Assembly (NCBI GenBank): GCA_021325385.1
Contig: JAJPHH010000047.1
Location: 1-64,000 of the forward strand
Direction: 5' to 3'
Source: Alphaproteobacteria bacterium
GTDB lineage: Bacteria; Pseudomonadota; Alphaproteobacteria; Rhizobiales; Beijerinckiaceae
Length of the DNA stretch: 64,000 nucleotides
Each line of letters begins with the position of its first letter. The first letter of the stretch is position 1. Under the pieces are notes generated by a model. That model was not told the origin of the DNA, did not search any database, and saw only the letters and a list, made by a program, of their open reading frames with translations. Made by a program: the position numbers and the translations under genes. Shown one piece after another: positions 52,941 to 62,825 of the stretch.

Positions 52941-53009
52941 GCGGGGCGCTCGCCTCGCGGTCACGCTCTCTCCGGAGAGCGCCGGTCTCGCGCCCCGCTT
53001 TTGAAGCGG
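52941..53009 (+). promoter_or_regulatory. Candidate riboswitch expression platform upstream of cobW
   Basis: GCGGGGCGC (52941-52949) can pair with GCGCCCCGC (52990-52998), closed inside by GCTCTCTCCGGAGAGC (52965-52980) and followed by TTTT. Overlapping it, CCGCTT-TTG-AAGCGG (52995-53009) can fold into a hairpin that covers the cobW ribosome binding site. The two folds share 52995-52998 and exclude one another. This is inferred from complementarity only. Confidence 0.5.
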
Positions 53010-53014
53010 AGCAG

Positions 53015-54055
53015 ATGATGGCGCCGGCTGACGTGGCGAAAATTCCAACGACGATCGTCACCGGCTTTCTCGGCGCCGGCAAAACGACGCTGATTCGTCA
53101 TCTCCTCGAAAATGCCCGCGGCCGCCGGCTGGCTCTGCTCGTCAACGAATTCGGCGATGTCGGCGTCGACGGCGAAATCTTGCGCGGCTGCGGCGTCGAG
53201 AATTGCCCCGATGAGAACATCGTCGAATTGGCGAATGGCTGCATCTGCTGCACCGTCGCCGACGATTTTGCTCCGGCGATCGAATATCTGCTCAGCCGGC
53301 CGCAAAAGCCGGAGCATATCATCATCGAGACTTCGGGCCTCGCCCTGCCGAAACCCCTGGTCAAAGCCTTCGATTGGCCCTCGATCCGCTCGCGCCTGAC
53401 CGTCGACGGCGTCGTCACGGTTGTCGACGGCGCCGCTGTCGCGGCGGGACGATTCGCCGACGATCCCGCGGCGGTCGCCGCACAGCGGCAAAGCGATCCG
53501 GCCCTCGACCATGACAATCCGCTCGAAGAGGTGTTCGAAGATCAACTGCTCTGCGCCGATATGATCGTACTGAACAAGACCGATCTGATGAGCGATGCGG
53601 AATGCGCCGCGATCCGCGCGCAGATCGCCGCCGCCTTACCGCGCGCGGTCAAGATCGTCGCGACAAGCGAAGGCCGCGTCGATCCTGAAGTGCTGCTCGG
53701 CCTGGAAGCCGCGGCCGAGGATGACGTCCACGCTCGCAAATCGCATCACGACGACGAGGAGGAGCACGATCACGACGAGTTCGAGACTTTCGTTCTCGAC
53801 GTCGCGCCGCTGGCCGATCCGGAGCGCTTCGTCGCCAAGCTCGCCGCGATCGCGGAGCGCCACGACGTCTTGCGCATGAAGGGCTTTTTCGCCGTCGTAG
53901 ACAAGCCGATGCGCCTGCTGGTGCAGGGCGTCGGCAAGCGCTTCCGCCAGCATTTCGACCGCGCTTGGCGACCGGGCGAGGTTCGCGCCGGCCGGCTGGT
54001 GGTGATCGGCGAGGCCGGGCTGGACCGCGCCGCGATCGCCGCGGCGGTCGCTTGA
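53015..54055 (+). CDS. cobW: CobW-family metal-chaperone GTPase (cobalamin type)
   Basis: A 346-residue G3E GTPase. The P-loop is VTGFLGAGKTTLIRHL, the metal-binding motif is ELANGCICCTVADDF, and NKTD (VLNKTDLMSD) is the G4 base-recognition site. A His/Asp/Glu-rich stretch (HHDDEEEHDHDEFE) and the CobW C-terminal domain follow. It probably supplies Co(II) to the CobNST chelatase. The ATG at 53015 follows GAAGCGGAG. The reading frame upstream is riboswitch leader. Confidence 0.92.
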   Translation: MMAPADVAKIPTTIVTGFLGAGKTTLIRHLLENARGRRLALLVNEFGDVGVDGEILRGCGVENCPDENIVELANGCICCTVADDFAPAIEYLLSRPQKPEHIIIETSGLALPKPLVKAFDWPSIRSRLTVDGVVTVVDGAAVAAGRFADDPAAVAAQRQSDPALDHDNPLEEVFEDQLLCADMIVLNKTDLMSDAECAAIRAQIAAALPRAVKIVATSEGRVDPEVLLGLEAAAEDDVHARKSHHDDEEEHDHDEFETFVLDVAPLADPERFVAKLAAIAERHDVLRMKGFFAVVDKPMRLLVQGVGKRFRQHFDRAWRPGEVRAGRLVVIGEAGLDRAAIAAAVA

Positions 54056-54065
54056 CGAACGCGCC

Positions 54066-57000
54066 ATGCACCTGTTGCGCACGACGACCCGACTGATCGA
54101 GGAGGCCGAAGCCGCCGTCGATCTCGGCCAATCGCCGGGCGATTGCGTGTTTCTGTCTTTCTCCGACAGCGACCTTGGCGTCGTCGCGGCGGCGCTCGAA
54201 AGCGGCCCCGGGCTTCGCGCGCGGCTCGCCTCGCTGGCGATGCTGCGCCATCCTTATTCGGTCGACCTTTACATCGAGAAGGTCGCGTCCAAGGCGCGGT
54301 TCGTGCTTGTCCGGTTGCTCGGCGGCCTCGATTACTGGCGCTACGGCGCTTTGGAGCTGGCCGCGGCGGCGCGCCGCCACGGCTTCGACCTCGCTATCAT
54401 TCCCGGCGACAGCCGGCCCGATCCGCGGCTTGCCGAGCTCTCCACGCTCGGCGCCGCCGAAGCGGACGCGATCTGGCGCGCGTTCGAAGCGGGCGGGCTG
54501 GGCAATATCGGCCGTCTGTTCGATTGGGCGAAGCGGCGCCTGGCAGGCGACCCGTCGCCGCCGCCGACGCCCCAGATCGTACCTTCTTTTGGCCTTCACG
54601 CCGCAGCGTGCAGGCCGGGCCCCGCCGATCGGCCGCTCGTCGCAATCATCTTCTATCGCGCTTATCTGCTCGCCGGCGACCTCGCGCCGATCGACGCGCT
54701 CGCCGACGCGCTGGCGCGGCGCGGCGCGCGCGTCCTCGCCGCCTACGCGCCGAGCCTCAAGGACGGCGAGGCCGCCGCTTGGCTCGCCGATCTCCTCGTT
54801 CAAGAAGCGCCCGACGCGATCGTCAACACGACCGCCTTCGCTGCGCGCATGGAGCGGGATTCGAGCCCGCTGGAGGCGGCCGACGCGCCGATCGTTCAGG
54901 CGATTCACGCCGGCGCGTCGCGCGTCGCTTGGCGCCGCGATTCGCGCGGTCTGACTGGCGCCGACCTCGCGATGAACGTCGTCCTGCCGGAAATCGACGG
55001 CCGCATCATCGCCCGGCCGATCTCGTTCAAGGACGAAGCGCCGCGCAGCGAGGCGTTGGAGTTCGCCAGGCTGATCCATCGGCCGGATCCCTCGCGCGTC
55101 GGCTTCGTCGCGGAGCTTGCGCTGGCTTGGGCGAGGCTGCGCCGAACGCCGCGCGCGGCGCGCAAGCTCGCCTGCGTGATTTCGGATTATCCCGCCAAAG
55201 CCGGCCGCGTCGGCTACGCCGTGGGTCTCGACACGCCGGCAAGCCTCGCCGCGATCGCCGCGCGGCTGAAACAGGCAGGCTATTCGGTCGAAACGATTGA
55301 CGACGCAGACGCATTATTTCGCTTGCTCGCGGAAGGGGCTCAGAGCGCGGAGCTGCCAATCGCAGAGTACAAGGCGAGCTTCGCCGCGCTGCCTGCCTCG
55401 CTGCGCGAAGCGGTCGTCGCCGCCTGGGGCGAGCCCGAGCAGGACCAAGCGTTCGCGGCCGGAAGCTTTCGCTTCCGCGTCGCGCGGCTCGGGGCGCTGA
55501 TTGCCGCAGTCCAGCCGGATCGCGGCGGCCGCGACAGCCGCAAGAGCGAGTACCACGATCCGCGCCTGCCGCCGCGCCATTCCTACATCGCCTTCTATCT
55601 GTGGCTGCGCGGCCAGCGGATCGACGCCATGATCCAGCTCGGAACTCATGGCACGCTCGAATGGCTGCCTGGCAAGGCGGTCGCATTGAGCGAGGCCTGC
55701 GCGCCCGAGGCGCTGCTCGGCCCGACGCCGCTGATCTATCCGTTCATCGTCAACAATCCGGGCGAGGCGGCGCAAGCCAAGCGTCGCGCCGGCGCGGTGA
55801 TCGTCAGTCATCTGACGCCGCCGCTGACCACGGCCGGCGCCGGCGCGCTGGTCGAATTCGAAACGCTGTTCGACGAATACGCTTCGGCGCAGCAGATGGA
55901 TTCGAGCCGCGCCGCGCTGCTCGCCAAGGCGATTCTCGATCGCGCCGCGCAGACCGGCCTCGCCGCCGAGTGCGGCGCGAGCGAGGGCGCATCCGACGAG
56001 GACAAGCTGGCGAAGCTCGACGCCTGGCTTTGCGACATCAAGGATATGCGCATCGCCGACGGCCTGCACGTTTTCGGCTCGCCGCCGGCCGGAGACGTAC
56101 TCTCGGGCGCCGATGCGGACGAGGCGGCCCGCGCCCGCTTGGCGGCGTCTCCGGAAAGCGAAATGGAAGGCCTGCTCGCAGCGCTCGACGGCCGCTTCGT
56201 CCCGCCCGGCGCCGCCGGCGCGCCGGCGCGCGGACGGCTCGACGTTCTGCCCACCGGCCGCAACCTCTTCACCGCCGACCCGCGCATGATTCCGACGCGC
56301 ACGGCCTGGACGATCGGCCAGCGCGCGGCTGAGGCGGTCATCGCTCGCCATCTGCAAGATCATGGCGACTGGCCTCGCCGGCTGGTGCTTGATCTTTGGG
56401 GCTCGGCGACCATGCGCACCGGCGGCGAGGAGCTGGCCCAGATCTTCGCTTATCTCGGCGCGACGCCGGTCTGGGACCACGGTTCGGGCCGCGTCACGGG
56501 GTTTACGATCATGCCGCCGGCGGCGCTCGATCGGCCGCGCATCGACGTGACGCTTCGCCTTTCCGGCCTGTTTCGCGACGTGTTTCCGGCGCAGATCGCG
56601 CTGCTCGAGCAATTGATCGGCGAGATTGCGGCGTTGGACGAGCCGCCGGAGGTCAATCCGCTCGCCGGCGCCCGCGCCGCCGGCGAAAGCGCCCTCCGCC
56701 TCTTCGGTCCTGCGCCAGGCGCGTACGGCGCGGAGGTCGGACGCATCCTCGCCGCCGATGCCGAGGCGACGGCCGAGACGCTCGGCGAAGCCTATCTTGC
56801 CGCCAGCGGCTATGCGCTCGGCGCCGCCGGCCGCGACGCCCGCGACTTGTTCCGCGCCCGCGTCGCCGAGGCCGACGGCTTCGTTCATACGCAAGACTTG
56901 CCGGGTCAGGACGCGCTCGAAGCCGGCGCCTTTTTCGAGCACGAAGGCGGCTTTGCAGCGGCGGCGAAGCTCCTTGGCGGCAAGGCCAGTCTGTACCATC

Positions 57001-57386
57001 TCGACGCGACGCGCGCGGACAAGCCGGCCGTTCGTACTCTGCGCGAAGAAATCGCGCGCGTCGCGCGCGGCCGCGCCGCCAATCCGCGCTGGATCGAAGG
57101 CCAGATGCGGCACGGCTATCGCGGCGCCGCCGAGATCGCCGAGACGGTCGACAATCTCTATGGTTTCGCGGTGACGAGCGGCGTCGTCGCGCCGCAGCTC
57201 TTCGAGCTCGTTTTCGAGGCGACGCTCGGCGACGACCGGGTCGCCGCCTTCTTGACGCAAGCCAATCCCGCCGCCGCGCGGGCGATCGCGGAGCGGTTCG
57301 ACCAGGCGCTACGGCGCGGCTTCTGGGCCTGCCGCCGCAATTCGACGGCGATGCGCCTGGCGCGCTTTCTGGAGCCGGCCGCGTGA
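54066..57386 (+). CDS. cobN: Cobaltochelatase subunit CobN
   Basis: The 1106-residue large subunit of the aerobic cobalt chelatase, which inserts Co(II) into hydrogenobyrinic acid a,c-diamide with CobS and CobT. The family core is clear: QLGTHGTLEWLPGKAVALSE, FIVNNPGEAAQAKRRAGAVI, DPRMIPTRTAWTIGQRAAEA and GAAEIAETVDNLYGFAV. It is shorter than the roughly 1270 residues of the Pseudomonas denitrificans protein, mainly in N-terminal and linker parts. It starts ten bases after the cobW stop. CobS and CobT are not in the window. Confidence 0.95.
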   Translation: MHLLRTTTRLIEEAEAAVDLGQSPGDCVFLSFSDSDLGVVAAALESGPGLRARLASLAMLRHPYSVDLYIEKVASKARFVLVRLLGGLDYWRYGALELAAAARRHGFDLAIIPGDSRPDPRLAELSTLGAAEADAIWRAFEAGGLGNIGRLFDWAKRRLAGDPSPPPTPQIVPSFGLHAAACRPGPADRPLVAIIFYRAYLLAGDLAPIDALADALARRGARVLAAYAPSLKDGEAAAWLADLLVQEAPDAIVNTTAFAARMERDSSPLEAADAPIVQAIHAGASRVAWRRDSRGLTGADLAMNVVLPEIDGRIIARPISFKDEAPRSEALEFARLIHRPDPSRVGFVAELALAWARLRRTPRAARKLACVISDYPAKAGRVGYAVGLDTPASLAAIAARLKQAGYSVETIDDADALFRLLAEGAQSAELPIAEYKASFAALPASLREAVVAAWGEPEQDQAFAAGSFRFRVARLGALIAAVQPDRGGRDSRKSEYHDPRLPPRHSYIAFYLWLRGQRIDAMIQLGTHGTLEWLPGKAVALSEACAPEALLGPTPLIYPFIVNNPGEAAQAKRRAGAVIVSHLTPPLTTAGAGALVEFETLFDEYASAQQMDSSRAALLAKAILDRAAQTGLAAECGASEGASDEDKLAKLDAWLCDIKDMRIADGLHVFGSPPAGDVLSGADADEAARARLAASPESEMEGLLAALDGRFVPPGAAGAPARGRLDVLPTGRNLFTADPRMIPTRTAWTIGQRAAEAVIARHLQDHGDWPRRLVLDLWGSATMRTGGEELAQIFAYLGATPVWDHGSGRVTGFTIMPPAALDRPRIDVTLRLSGLFRDVFPAQIALLEQLIGEIAALDEPPEVNPLAGARAAGESALRLFGPAPGAYGAEVGRILAADAEATAETLGEAYLAASGYALGAAGRDARDLFRARVAEADGFVHTQDLPGQDALEAGAFFEHEGGFAAAAKLLGGKASLYHLDATRADKPAVRTLREEIARVARGRAANPRWIEGQMRHGYRGAAEIAETVDNLYGFAVTSGVVAPQLFELVFEATLGDDRVAAFLTQANPAAARAIAERFDQALRRGFWACRRNSTAMRLARFLEPAA

Positions 57387-58729
57387 GCGCCGGCGTCGCC
57401 ATGGGGGAGCGGCTGGAGGCGGCGCGGCGCGGCTGGTGTCCCGGCGCGCTGCGGCCGATGGCGAGCGGCGACGGGCTGATCGTCCGTGTCCGCGTGATCG
57501 GCGGCGCGTTGAGGCCGCGGGCCGCCCGCGCCATTGCGTCCGCCGCCTCGTGCTTCGGCAATGGCCATATCGACCTGACCTCCCGCGCCAATCTGCAGAT
57601 GAGAGGCGTCAGCGAGCGTAGCCTGCCGGCGCTGCAAGCCGCGCTCGACGGACTCGGCCTTTTCGACGCGGATGCGGACGCCGAAGCGGTGCGCAACATC
57701 GTCGCCAGCCCGCTTGCCGGACTCGATCCTGCCGCGCTGCTCGACATCAGGCCTTGCGTCGCCGCGCTCGATCAACGCTTGCGGCGGGACCGCGCGCTCT
57801 GGCGTCTGCCCGGAAAATTCGGCTTCGCCATCGATGACGGCGGCCGCTTTTCGGTTGCGGACGAGAGCGCCGATATCGGCTTCGTCGCGGTGCGGCGGGC
57901 CGGCGCGGTTGTTTTCGCGGTCCGTTTGGCCGGGCGTTCGGCCGGATTTTGCGCCGTCGACGACCTCGCCGATCAAGCGGCCGCGCTCGCCGCCGCCTTT
58001 CTCGCGCTCCGTGGGTCGGGCGGGGCCGCCGCCAGGCGAATGGCCGCTTTGCTCGCCCGCATTGGCGTCGCGCCGATAGTTCGAGCGGCGGGATTGGATC
58101 AGGATCAGGACGGCGACGCTGACCGGGGCGCAAGCGCGCCGAAACCCGGCCTCCTCGGTCCGCACGATCTCGGCCCGCTCCGCGCGCTCGGCGCCGGCGC
58201 GGCTTTCGGCCGGCTCAAGGCCGCCCAACTTACGGCGCTCGCCGAGGCGGCGGAGTGGGCGCAAGGCGAATTGCGCCTGACGCCTTGGCGCGCCGTTCTG
58301 ATTATTGGTCCGGCGATCGATGCGACGGTTGCGTCGCGCCTGCGCCAGGCGGGCCTGTTACTGGAGGACAATCATTCGATTCGCGCCGTCGCCGCCTGTC
58401 CCGGCGCGCCGGCTTGCGTCAACGGATCGACCGCGACTCAAAACGACGCCGAGCGCCTCGCGCCTTTGGCCCGCCGACTCGGGCCGCGCGGCGTCGCGCT
58501 GCACGTTTCCGGCTGCGCCAAGGGCTGCGCCCACGCCGCGGCCGCGCCGGTCACATTGGTCGGTCGCAGCGGCCGGTACGATCTCGTGCTTGACGGGCGC
58601 GCCGACGAGGAGCCGGCGCTGCGCGGCCTTGCGCCTGAAGCGCTCGGCGCCCTGTTCGAAGCCCTCGCCGGCGCGCCGCCCGCCGGCCGCGCGGCCGCGC
58701 TCAACGCTCTCGCCAGGACCAAAACGTGA
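57383..58729 (+). CDS. cobG: Precorrin-3B synthase CobG
   Basis: A 448-residue sirohaem/4Fe-4S monooxygenase of the aerobic pathway that uses O2 to form precorrin-3B. The nitrite/sulphite reductase half-domains show [16 protein letters not shown], and the cluster ligands lie in [20 protein letters not shown] and [16 protein letters not shown]. The GTG at 57383 overlaps the cobN stop (GTGA), with TGGAG upstream. An ATG at 57401 is the alternative. Its presence marks oxygen-dependent cobalamin synthesis. Confidence 0.92.
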   Translation: MSAGVAMGERLEAARRGWCPGALRPMASGDGLIVRVRVIGGALRPRAARAIASAASCFGNGHIDLTSRANLQMRGVSERSLPALQAALDGLGLFDADADAEAVRNIVASPLAGLDPAALLDIRPCVAALDQRLRRDRALWRLPGKFGFAIDDGGRFSVADESADIGFVAVRRAGAVVFAVRLAGRSAGFCAVDDLADQAAALAAAFLALRGSGGAAARRMAALLARIGVAPIVRAAGLDQDQDGDADRGASAPKPGLLGPHDLGPLRALGAGAAFGRLKAAQLTALAEAAEWAQGELRLTPWRAVLIIGPAIDATVASRLRQAGLLLEDNHSIRAVAACPGAPACVNGSTATQNDAERLAPLARRLGPRGVALHVSGCAKGCAHAAAAPVTLVGRSGRYDLVLDGRADEEPALRGLAPEALGALFEALAGAPPAGRAAALNALARTKT

Positions 58730-59355
58730 GCCGCTATTCCTACATTCGCGACGGCGCGGAAATTTACCGACGCTCCTTTGCGATCATACGCGCCGAGGCC
58801 GACCTCGTCCGCTTCACGCCCGAGCAAGAACCGATCGCCGTGCGCGTCATCCACGCCTGCGGCCAAGTCGAAGCGGCGAAAGACCTCGTCTTCTCGGCGA
58901 CGTTCGTCGCTGCGGCGAAGGACGCTCTCGCCGCCGGCGCGCCGATCTTCTGCGATTCGCGCATGGTCGCCGACGGCGTCACCCGGGCGCGGCTGCCGGC
59001 GGACAATCCGGTGATTTGCACCTTGGCCGACCCTTCTGTACCCGAAATCGCCGCGCGGATCGGAAACACCCGTTCGGCCGCCGCGCTCGAACTTTGGCGC
59101 GATCGCATCGCGGGAAGCCTCGTCGTGATCGGCAACGCGCCAACCGCTTTGTTCCGCCTAGTTGAACTTCTCGAGGAAGGCTGGCCCAAACCGGCGGCCG
59201 TGATCGGCATGCCCGTCGGCTTCGTCGGCGCGGCCGAATCGAAAGAGGCGCTGATCGCTTTTGGACGCGCGCCGCATCTCGTCGCCGCGGGCCGGCGCGG
59301 CGGCAGCGCCATGGCGGCGGCGGCGGTCAACGCTTTGGCGAGCGCCAAAGAATGA
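58726..59355 (+). CDS. cobH: Precorrin-8X methylmutase CobH
   Basis: A 209-residue enzyme that moves the C-11 methyl to C-12, giving hydrogenobyrinic acid. The catalytic His lies in [18 protein letters not shown]. The conserved [17 protein letters not shown] and [16 protein letters not shown] complete the family. The GTG start overlaps the cobG stop (GTGA), indicating translational coupling. The length is standard. Confidence 0.95.
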   Translation: MSRYSYIRDGAEIYRRSFAIIRAEADLVRFTPEQEPIAVRVIHACGQVEAAKDLVFSATFVAAAKDALAAGAPIFCDSRMVADGVTRARLPADNPVICTLADPSVPEIAARIGNTRSAAALELWRDRIAGSLVVIGNAPTALFRLVELLEEGWPKPAAVIGMPVGFVGAAESKEALIAFGRAPHLVAAGRRGGSAMAAAAVNALASAKE

Positions 59356-60080
59356 CAAAGGGCAAGCTGATCGGCGTCGGCCTCGGCCCGGGCGATCCCG
59401 AACTCCTCACCGTCAAAGCCGTGGAGGCGATCCGTTCTTCGCCGGTCGTCGCCTTCTTCGCCAAAGCCGGCCGGCGCGGCAACGCCCGCGAGATCGCCGA
59501 CCGCTGGATTCCGAAGGACTGCGCCGAATTGCCGCTCTATTATCCGATGACGACGGAATCGCGGTTCGACAGTCCGGTTTACGTGACCGCGCTCAGCGCG
59601 TTCTACGAGGAGGCGACGGCGGCGCTCGCGGCGCATCTCGATCAAGGCCGCGACGTCGCCTTGCTCGCCGAAGGCGATCCGCTCTTCTACGGCTCGTTCA
59701 TGCATCTCTATATCCGACTGCGCGAGCGCTTCGAGACGACGATCGTGCCGGGCGTCACCGGCATGTCGGGCTGCTGGGGCGCAGCCGGCGCGCCGATCGC
59801 CTGGGGCGACGACATCATGACGGTTCTGCCCGGCACGCTGCCGGAAGACGAGCTCGTCGCTCGTCTCATCAATACGCATGCCGCGGTCGTGCTGAAGCTC
59901 GGCAGCAATTTCGCCAAGGCCCGCGCAGCGATCGCCAAAGCGGGCCTCGCCGAGCGCGCCATTTATGTCGAACGCGGCACGATGGTCGGCGAGCGGGTGA
60001 TGAGGCTCGCCGACAAGCTCGACGACAAGGCGCCGTACTTTTCCCTCATCCTCATTCCGGGGGAGGGGCGGCGACCATGA
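59352..60080 (+). CDS. cobI: Precorrin-2 C20-methyltransferase CobI
   Basis: A 242-residue tetrapyrrole methylase. The N-terminal [20 protein letters not shown] and the central [17 protein letters not shown] are the SAM- and substrate-binding motifs, while [20 protein letters not shown] is characteristic of C20 enzymes. It converts precorrin-2 to precorrin-3A. ATGA overlaps at both ends tie it to cobH and cobJ. Confidence 0.95.
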   Translation: MTKGKLIGVGLGPGDPELLTVKAVEAIRSSPVVAFFAKAGRRGNAREIADRWIPKDCAELPLYYPMTTESRFDSPVYVTALSAFYEEATAALAAHLDQGRDVALLAEGDPLFYGSFMHLYIRLRERFETTIVPGVTGMSGCWGAAGAPIAWGDDIMTVLPGTLPEDELVARLINTHAAVVLKLGSNFAKARAAIAKAGLAERAIYVERGTMVGERVMRLADKLDDKAPYFSLILIPGEGRRP

Positions 60081-60841
60081 ACGAAGGCCGCCTTGATATT
60101 GTCGGGCTCGGCCCAGGTCCGCGCGAATGGATGACGTTCGAGACGCAGGCGCTGCTCGAGCAGGCGACCGACCTCGTCGGTTATCAGGCCTATCTCGACC
60201 GCGCGCCGGTTTCGGCAGGACAAAGGCGGCACGGCAGCGACAATCGCGTCGAGCTCGACCGCGCCCGATTAGCGCTCGACTTGGCGCTGGCCGGCGGTCG
60301 GGTCGCGGTCGTCTCGGGCGGCGATCCTGGGATTTTCGCCATGGCCGCCGCGGTGTTCGAAGCGGTCGAGACCGGCGATCCGCGCTGGCGCGCGTTGACG
60401 ATCGAGACCCATCCCGGCGTCTCGGCCATGCTCGCCGCCGCGGCGCGGCTCGGCGCGCCGCTCGGCCATGATTTCGTCGCGCTGTCGCTATCCGACAATC
60501 TCAAGCCGTGGAGCGCGATCGAGCGGCGTCTCAAAGCGGCTGCGGAGGGCGATTTCGTCATCGCTTTGTACAATCCCGCTTCGAAAGCGCGGCCGAGCTT
60601 GGTCCACGACGCTTTTGCGCTGCTGCGCGGCGCCAAACCGGCCGAAACCCTTGTCGCCTTCGCCCGCGCAATCGGCCGTCCCGACGAACGCATCGAGCTG
60701 ACCAGCCTCGGCGAAGCCGATCCCGCGAAAGCGGATATGAGCACCTTGGCGCTGATCGGCTCGAGCCGGACGCGCCGAATCGAGCGCGCCCAGGGCGGCT
60801 ATTGGGTCTACACGCCGAGGAGCTACGGAGAGGCGCGATGA
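60077..60841 (+). CDS. cobJ: Precorrin-3B C17-methyltransferase CobJ
   Basis: A 254-residue tetrapyrrole methylase catalysing C-17 methylation with ring contraction to precorrin-4. IVGLGPGPREWMTFETQALL opens the domain, VVSGGDPGIFAMAAAV and THPGVSAMLAAAARLGAPLG follow, and ALYNPASKARPSLVHDA is typical of the C17 branch. The ATG at 60077 overlaps the cobI stop. Its last 19 bases overlap the end of antisense cobK. Confidence 0.95.
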   Translation: MNEGRLDIVGLGPGPREWMTFETQALLEQATDLVGYQAYLDRAPVSAGQRRHGSDNRVELDRARLALDLALAGGRVAVVSGGDPGIFAMAAAVFEAVETGDPRWRALTIETHPGVSAMLAAAARLGAPLGHDFVALSLSDNLKPWSAIERRLKAAAEGDFVIALYNPASKARPSLVHDAFALLRGAKPAETLVAFARAIGRPDERIELTSLGEADPAKADMSTLALIGSSRTRRIERAQGGYWVYTPRSYGEAR

Positions 60842-61575
60842 TGGACCTCGCGCAGAAAATCCATGATCGCATCGAGCTCATGGAACGCCACGCCGTGGGA
60901 TGGAGGCGGGCGTCGGATCAGGATGACGGGAACGCCGAGGGCGCGCGCCGCGTCGAGCTTGGCGCGCGTCGCATCGCCGCCGCTGTTCTTCGTCACCACG
61001 ATTTCGATTCGTTCGGCCTGCATCAGTTGAACTTCGTCCTGCACGCCGAACGGGCCGCGCGCCAGAATCAGCCGCCGGCGCGGCAGGTTCGGCGCAGGCC
61101 GGGGCGGATCGATGGCGCGGATCAGGTATTCATGTTGCGGCGCTGTCTCGAACGCGGGCAATTGCAGCCGCCCGACCGTCAAGAAAACGCGCCGCGGCTC
61201 GGCGCCGATCGCTTGCGCGGCGCCGGCGGCGTCGGCGCATTCGGTCCAATCGTCGCCGGAACTGGGCGTCCAAGGCGGCCGCGTGAAGACGACGAGCGGC
61301 GTTCCGGTCTTAGCGGCCGCCGCCTCCGCGTTGGCCGAGATGCGCTCGGCGAATGGATGGGTGGCGTCGACCAGGCAGTCGATCCGCTCTTGTCGCAAAT
61401 AGGCGGCGAGGCCGTCAGGGCCGCCGAAGCCGCCGATACGGTACGGGATCGGCGGCGGCGCGGGATTTCGCGTGCGGCCGGCAAGCGAAAGAATCGGCGC
61501 GAAGGCGGGCTCCCCGGCGAGCCGCGCCGCCAGCCGGCTCGCCTCGCTCGATCCGCCCAAGATCAGGACGCGCAT
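60823..61575 (-). CDS. cobK: Precorrin-6A reductase CobK
   Basis: A 250-residue NADPH-dependent reductase. RVLILGGSSEASRLAARLAG is the family N-terminus, VDATHPFAERISANA holds the conserved active-site region, and VFLTVGRLQLPAF and VVTKNSGGDATRAKLDAARA complete it. It is transcribed against the rest of the operon: the stop overlaps cobJ by 19 bp, and its ATG (AAGGAG upstream) lies 38 bp from the divergent cobL start. A GTG one codon earlier is possible. Confidence 0.93.
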   Translation of the reverse strand: MRVLILGGSSEASRLAARLAGEPAFAPILSLAGRTRNPAPPPIPYRIGGFGGPDGLAAYLRQERIDCLVDATHPFAERISANAEAAAAKTGTPLVVFTRPPWTPSSGDDWTECADAAGAAQAIGAEPRRVFLTVGRLQLPAFETAPQHEYLIRAIDPPRPAPNLPRRRLILARGPFGVQDEVQLMQAERIEIVVTKNSGGDATRAKLDAARALGVPVILIRRPPPSHGVAFHELDAIMDFLREVHHRASP

Positions 61576-61613
61576 CACGCTCCTTGCGCCGGCCCTTGCA
61601 GGGGCCGCCGAAG

Positions 61614-62825
61614 ATGAACGTCGCCGCCCGCACGCGCTGGCTGACGATCATCGGCGTCGGCGAAGACGGGCTCGACGGGCTTTCTCCTGCCGCGGCCGCG
61701 CTTTTGAAGCAAGCTCGTTTCGTCATCGGCGGGGCGCGGCATCTGGCGATGCTCAAGTCGACGACAGCCGAGGCGATGGAATGGCCTTCGCCATTCGAAC
61801 GCGGGATCGAAGCGATCAAGGCGCGGCGCGGCGCGCCGACCTGCGTGCTCGCCTCGGGCGATCCCTATCTCTACGGCGTCGGCGCCACGCTGGCGGCGCA
61901 TGTGCCGCCCGAAGAGACGATCTGCCTGCCGGCGCCGTCTTCGCTCAGCCTCGCCGCCGCGCGGCTCGGCTGGGCGTTGCAGGATTGCGATATCGTCTCG
62001 CTGCATGGCCGGCCCTTCGAGCGGGTCATCCCGCATTTGCGGCCGCGGGCGCGGCTGTTGATCCTTTCCTGGAACGAGTCGACGCCGGAGAAAGTCGCGC
62101 AATTGCTGGTCCAGCGCGGCCTGGGCGCCTCTCGCGTAACGGTCTTGGCCGCGCTGGGCGGCTCGCGCGAACGCGTCTCGGCCAGCTCTGCGCGCGATTT
62201 CGCGCCAGGACCGATCGACCCGCTCAACGTCGTGGCGATCGAGGTCGAAGAGTCGGGCGCGAATTACATCCCATTGACGCCCGGCCTGCCAGACGAATGG
62301 TACGAGACGGACGGGCAGATCACCAAGCGCGACATTCGTGCGATCACGCTGTCCGCCCTGGCGCCTTGGCCTGGCGCCTCTCTCTGGGATATCGGCGCCG
62401 GTTCGGGTTCGGTCGCCATCGAATGGATGCTCAGCCATCCCCGCAATCGCGCTGTCGCGATCGAGGCGCGGGCGGACCGCGCGGCGCGCATCGCCCGCAA
62501 CGCCGCCGCTTTAGGCGCGCCGGACCTTGTCGTCATGAATGGCGAGGCGCGCGAACTGATTCGCGGTCTGCCGCCGCCTGACGCGATTTTCGTCGGCGGC
62601 GGCGGCGCGGCCGTGATCGACGCCGCCTGGGCGCTGGCGCCGGCCGGGCGGCGTTTCGTCGCCAATGCAGTGACGATCGAGACCCAAGCCGCGCTCGTCG
62701 AGCGCCAGGCGCGCCACGGCGGCGAGCTGGTTCAGATTGCGCTCGCCCATCCCGCGCCGGTCGGTTCGTACCATGCCTGGCGGCCGGCGGCGCCGGTCGT
62801 GCAGTGGCGGGCGATAAAGCCATGA
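61614..62825 (+). CDS. cobL: Precorrin-6Y C5,15-methyltransferase (decarboxylating) CobL
   Basis: A 403-residue bifunctional enzyme. The N-terminal tetrapyrrole methylase (about 10-210) has [20 protein letters not shown] and [17 protein letters not shown] and methylates C-5. The C-terminal Rossmann methyltransferase (about 235-400) shows [20 protein letters not shown] and catalyses C-15 methylation with decarboxylation. The ATG at 61614 fits the family; the open frame further upstream is antisense to cobK. Its stop overlaps the cobE start. Confidence 0.94.
   Translation: MNVAARTRWLTIIGVGEDGLDGLSPAAAALLKQARFVIGGARHLAMLKSTTAEAMEWPSPFERGIEAIKARRGAPTCVLASGDPYLYGVGATLAAHVPPEETICLPAPSSLSLAAARLGWALQDCDIVSLHGRPFERVIPHLRPRARLLILSWNESTPEKVAQLLVQRGLGASRVTVLAALGGSRERVSASSARDFAPGPIDPLNVVAIEVEESGANYIPLTPGLPDEWYETDGQITKRDIRAITLSALAPWPGASLWDIGAGSGSVAIEWMLSHPRNRAVAIEARADRAARIARNAAALGAPDLVVMNGEARELIRGLPPPDAIFVGGGGAAVIDAAWALAPAGRRFVANAVTIETQAALVERQARHGGELVQIALAHPAPVGSYHAWRPAAPVVQWRAIKP

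Noticed and set aside
52023-53048. 341-codon version of CobO
   Set aside because: The first 141 codons are antisense to the riboswitch leader; the family N-terminus begins at the ATG at 52625.
55314-57260. 648-codon minus-strand open frame opposite cobN
   Set aside because: Arg-rich low-complexity translation typical of antisense frames; cobN motifs are complete in the sense frame.
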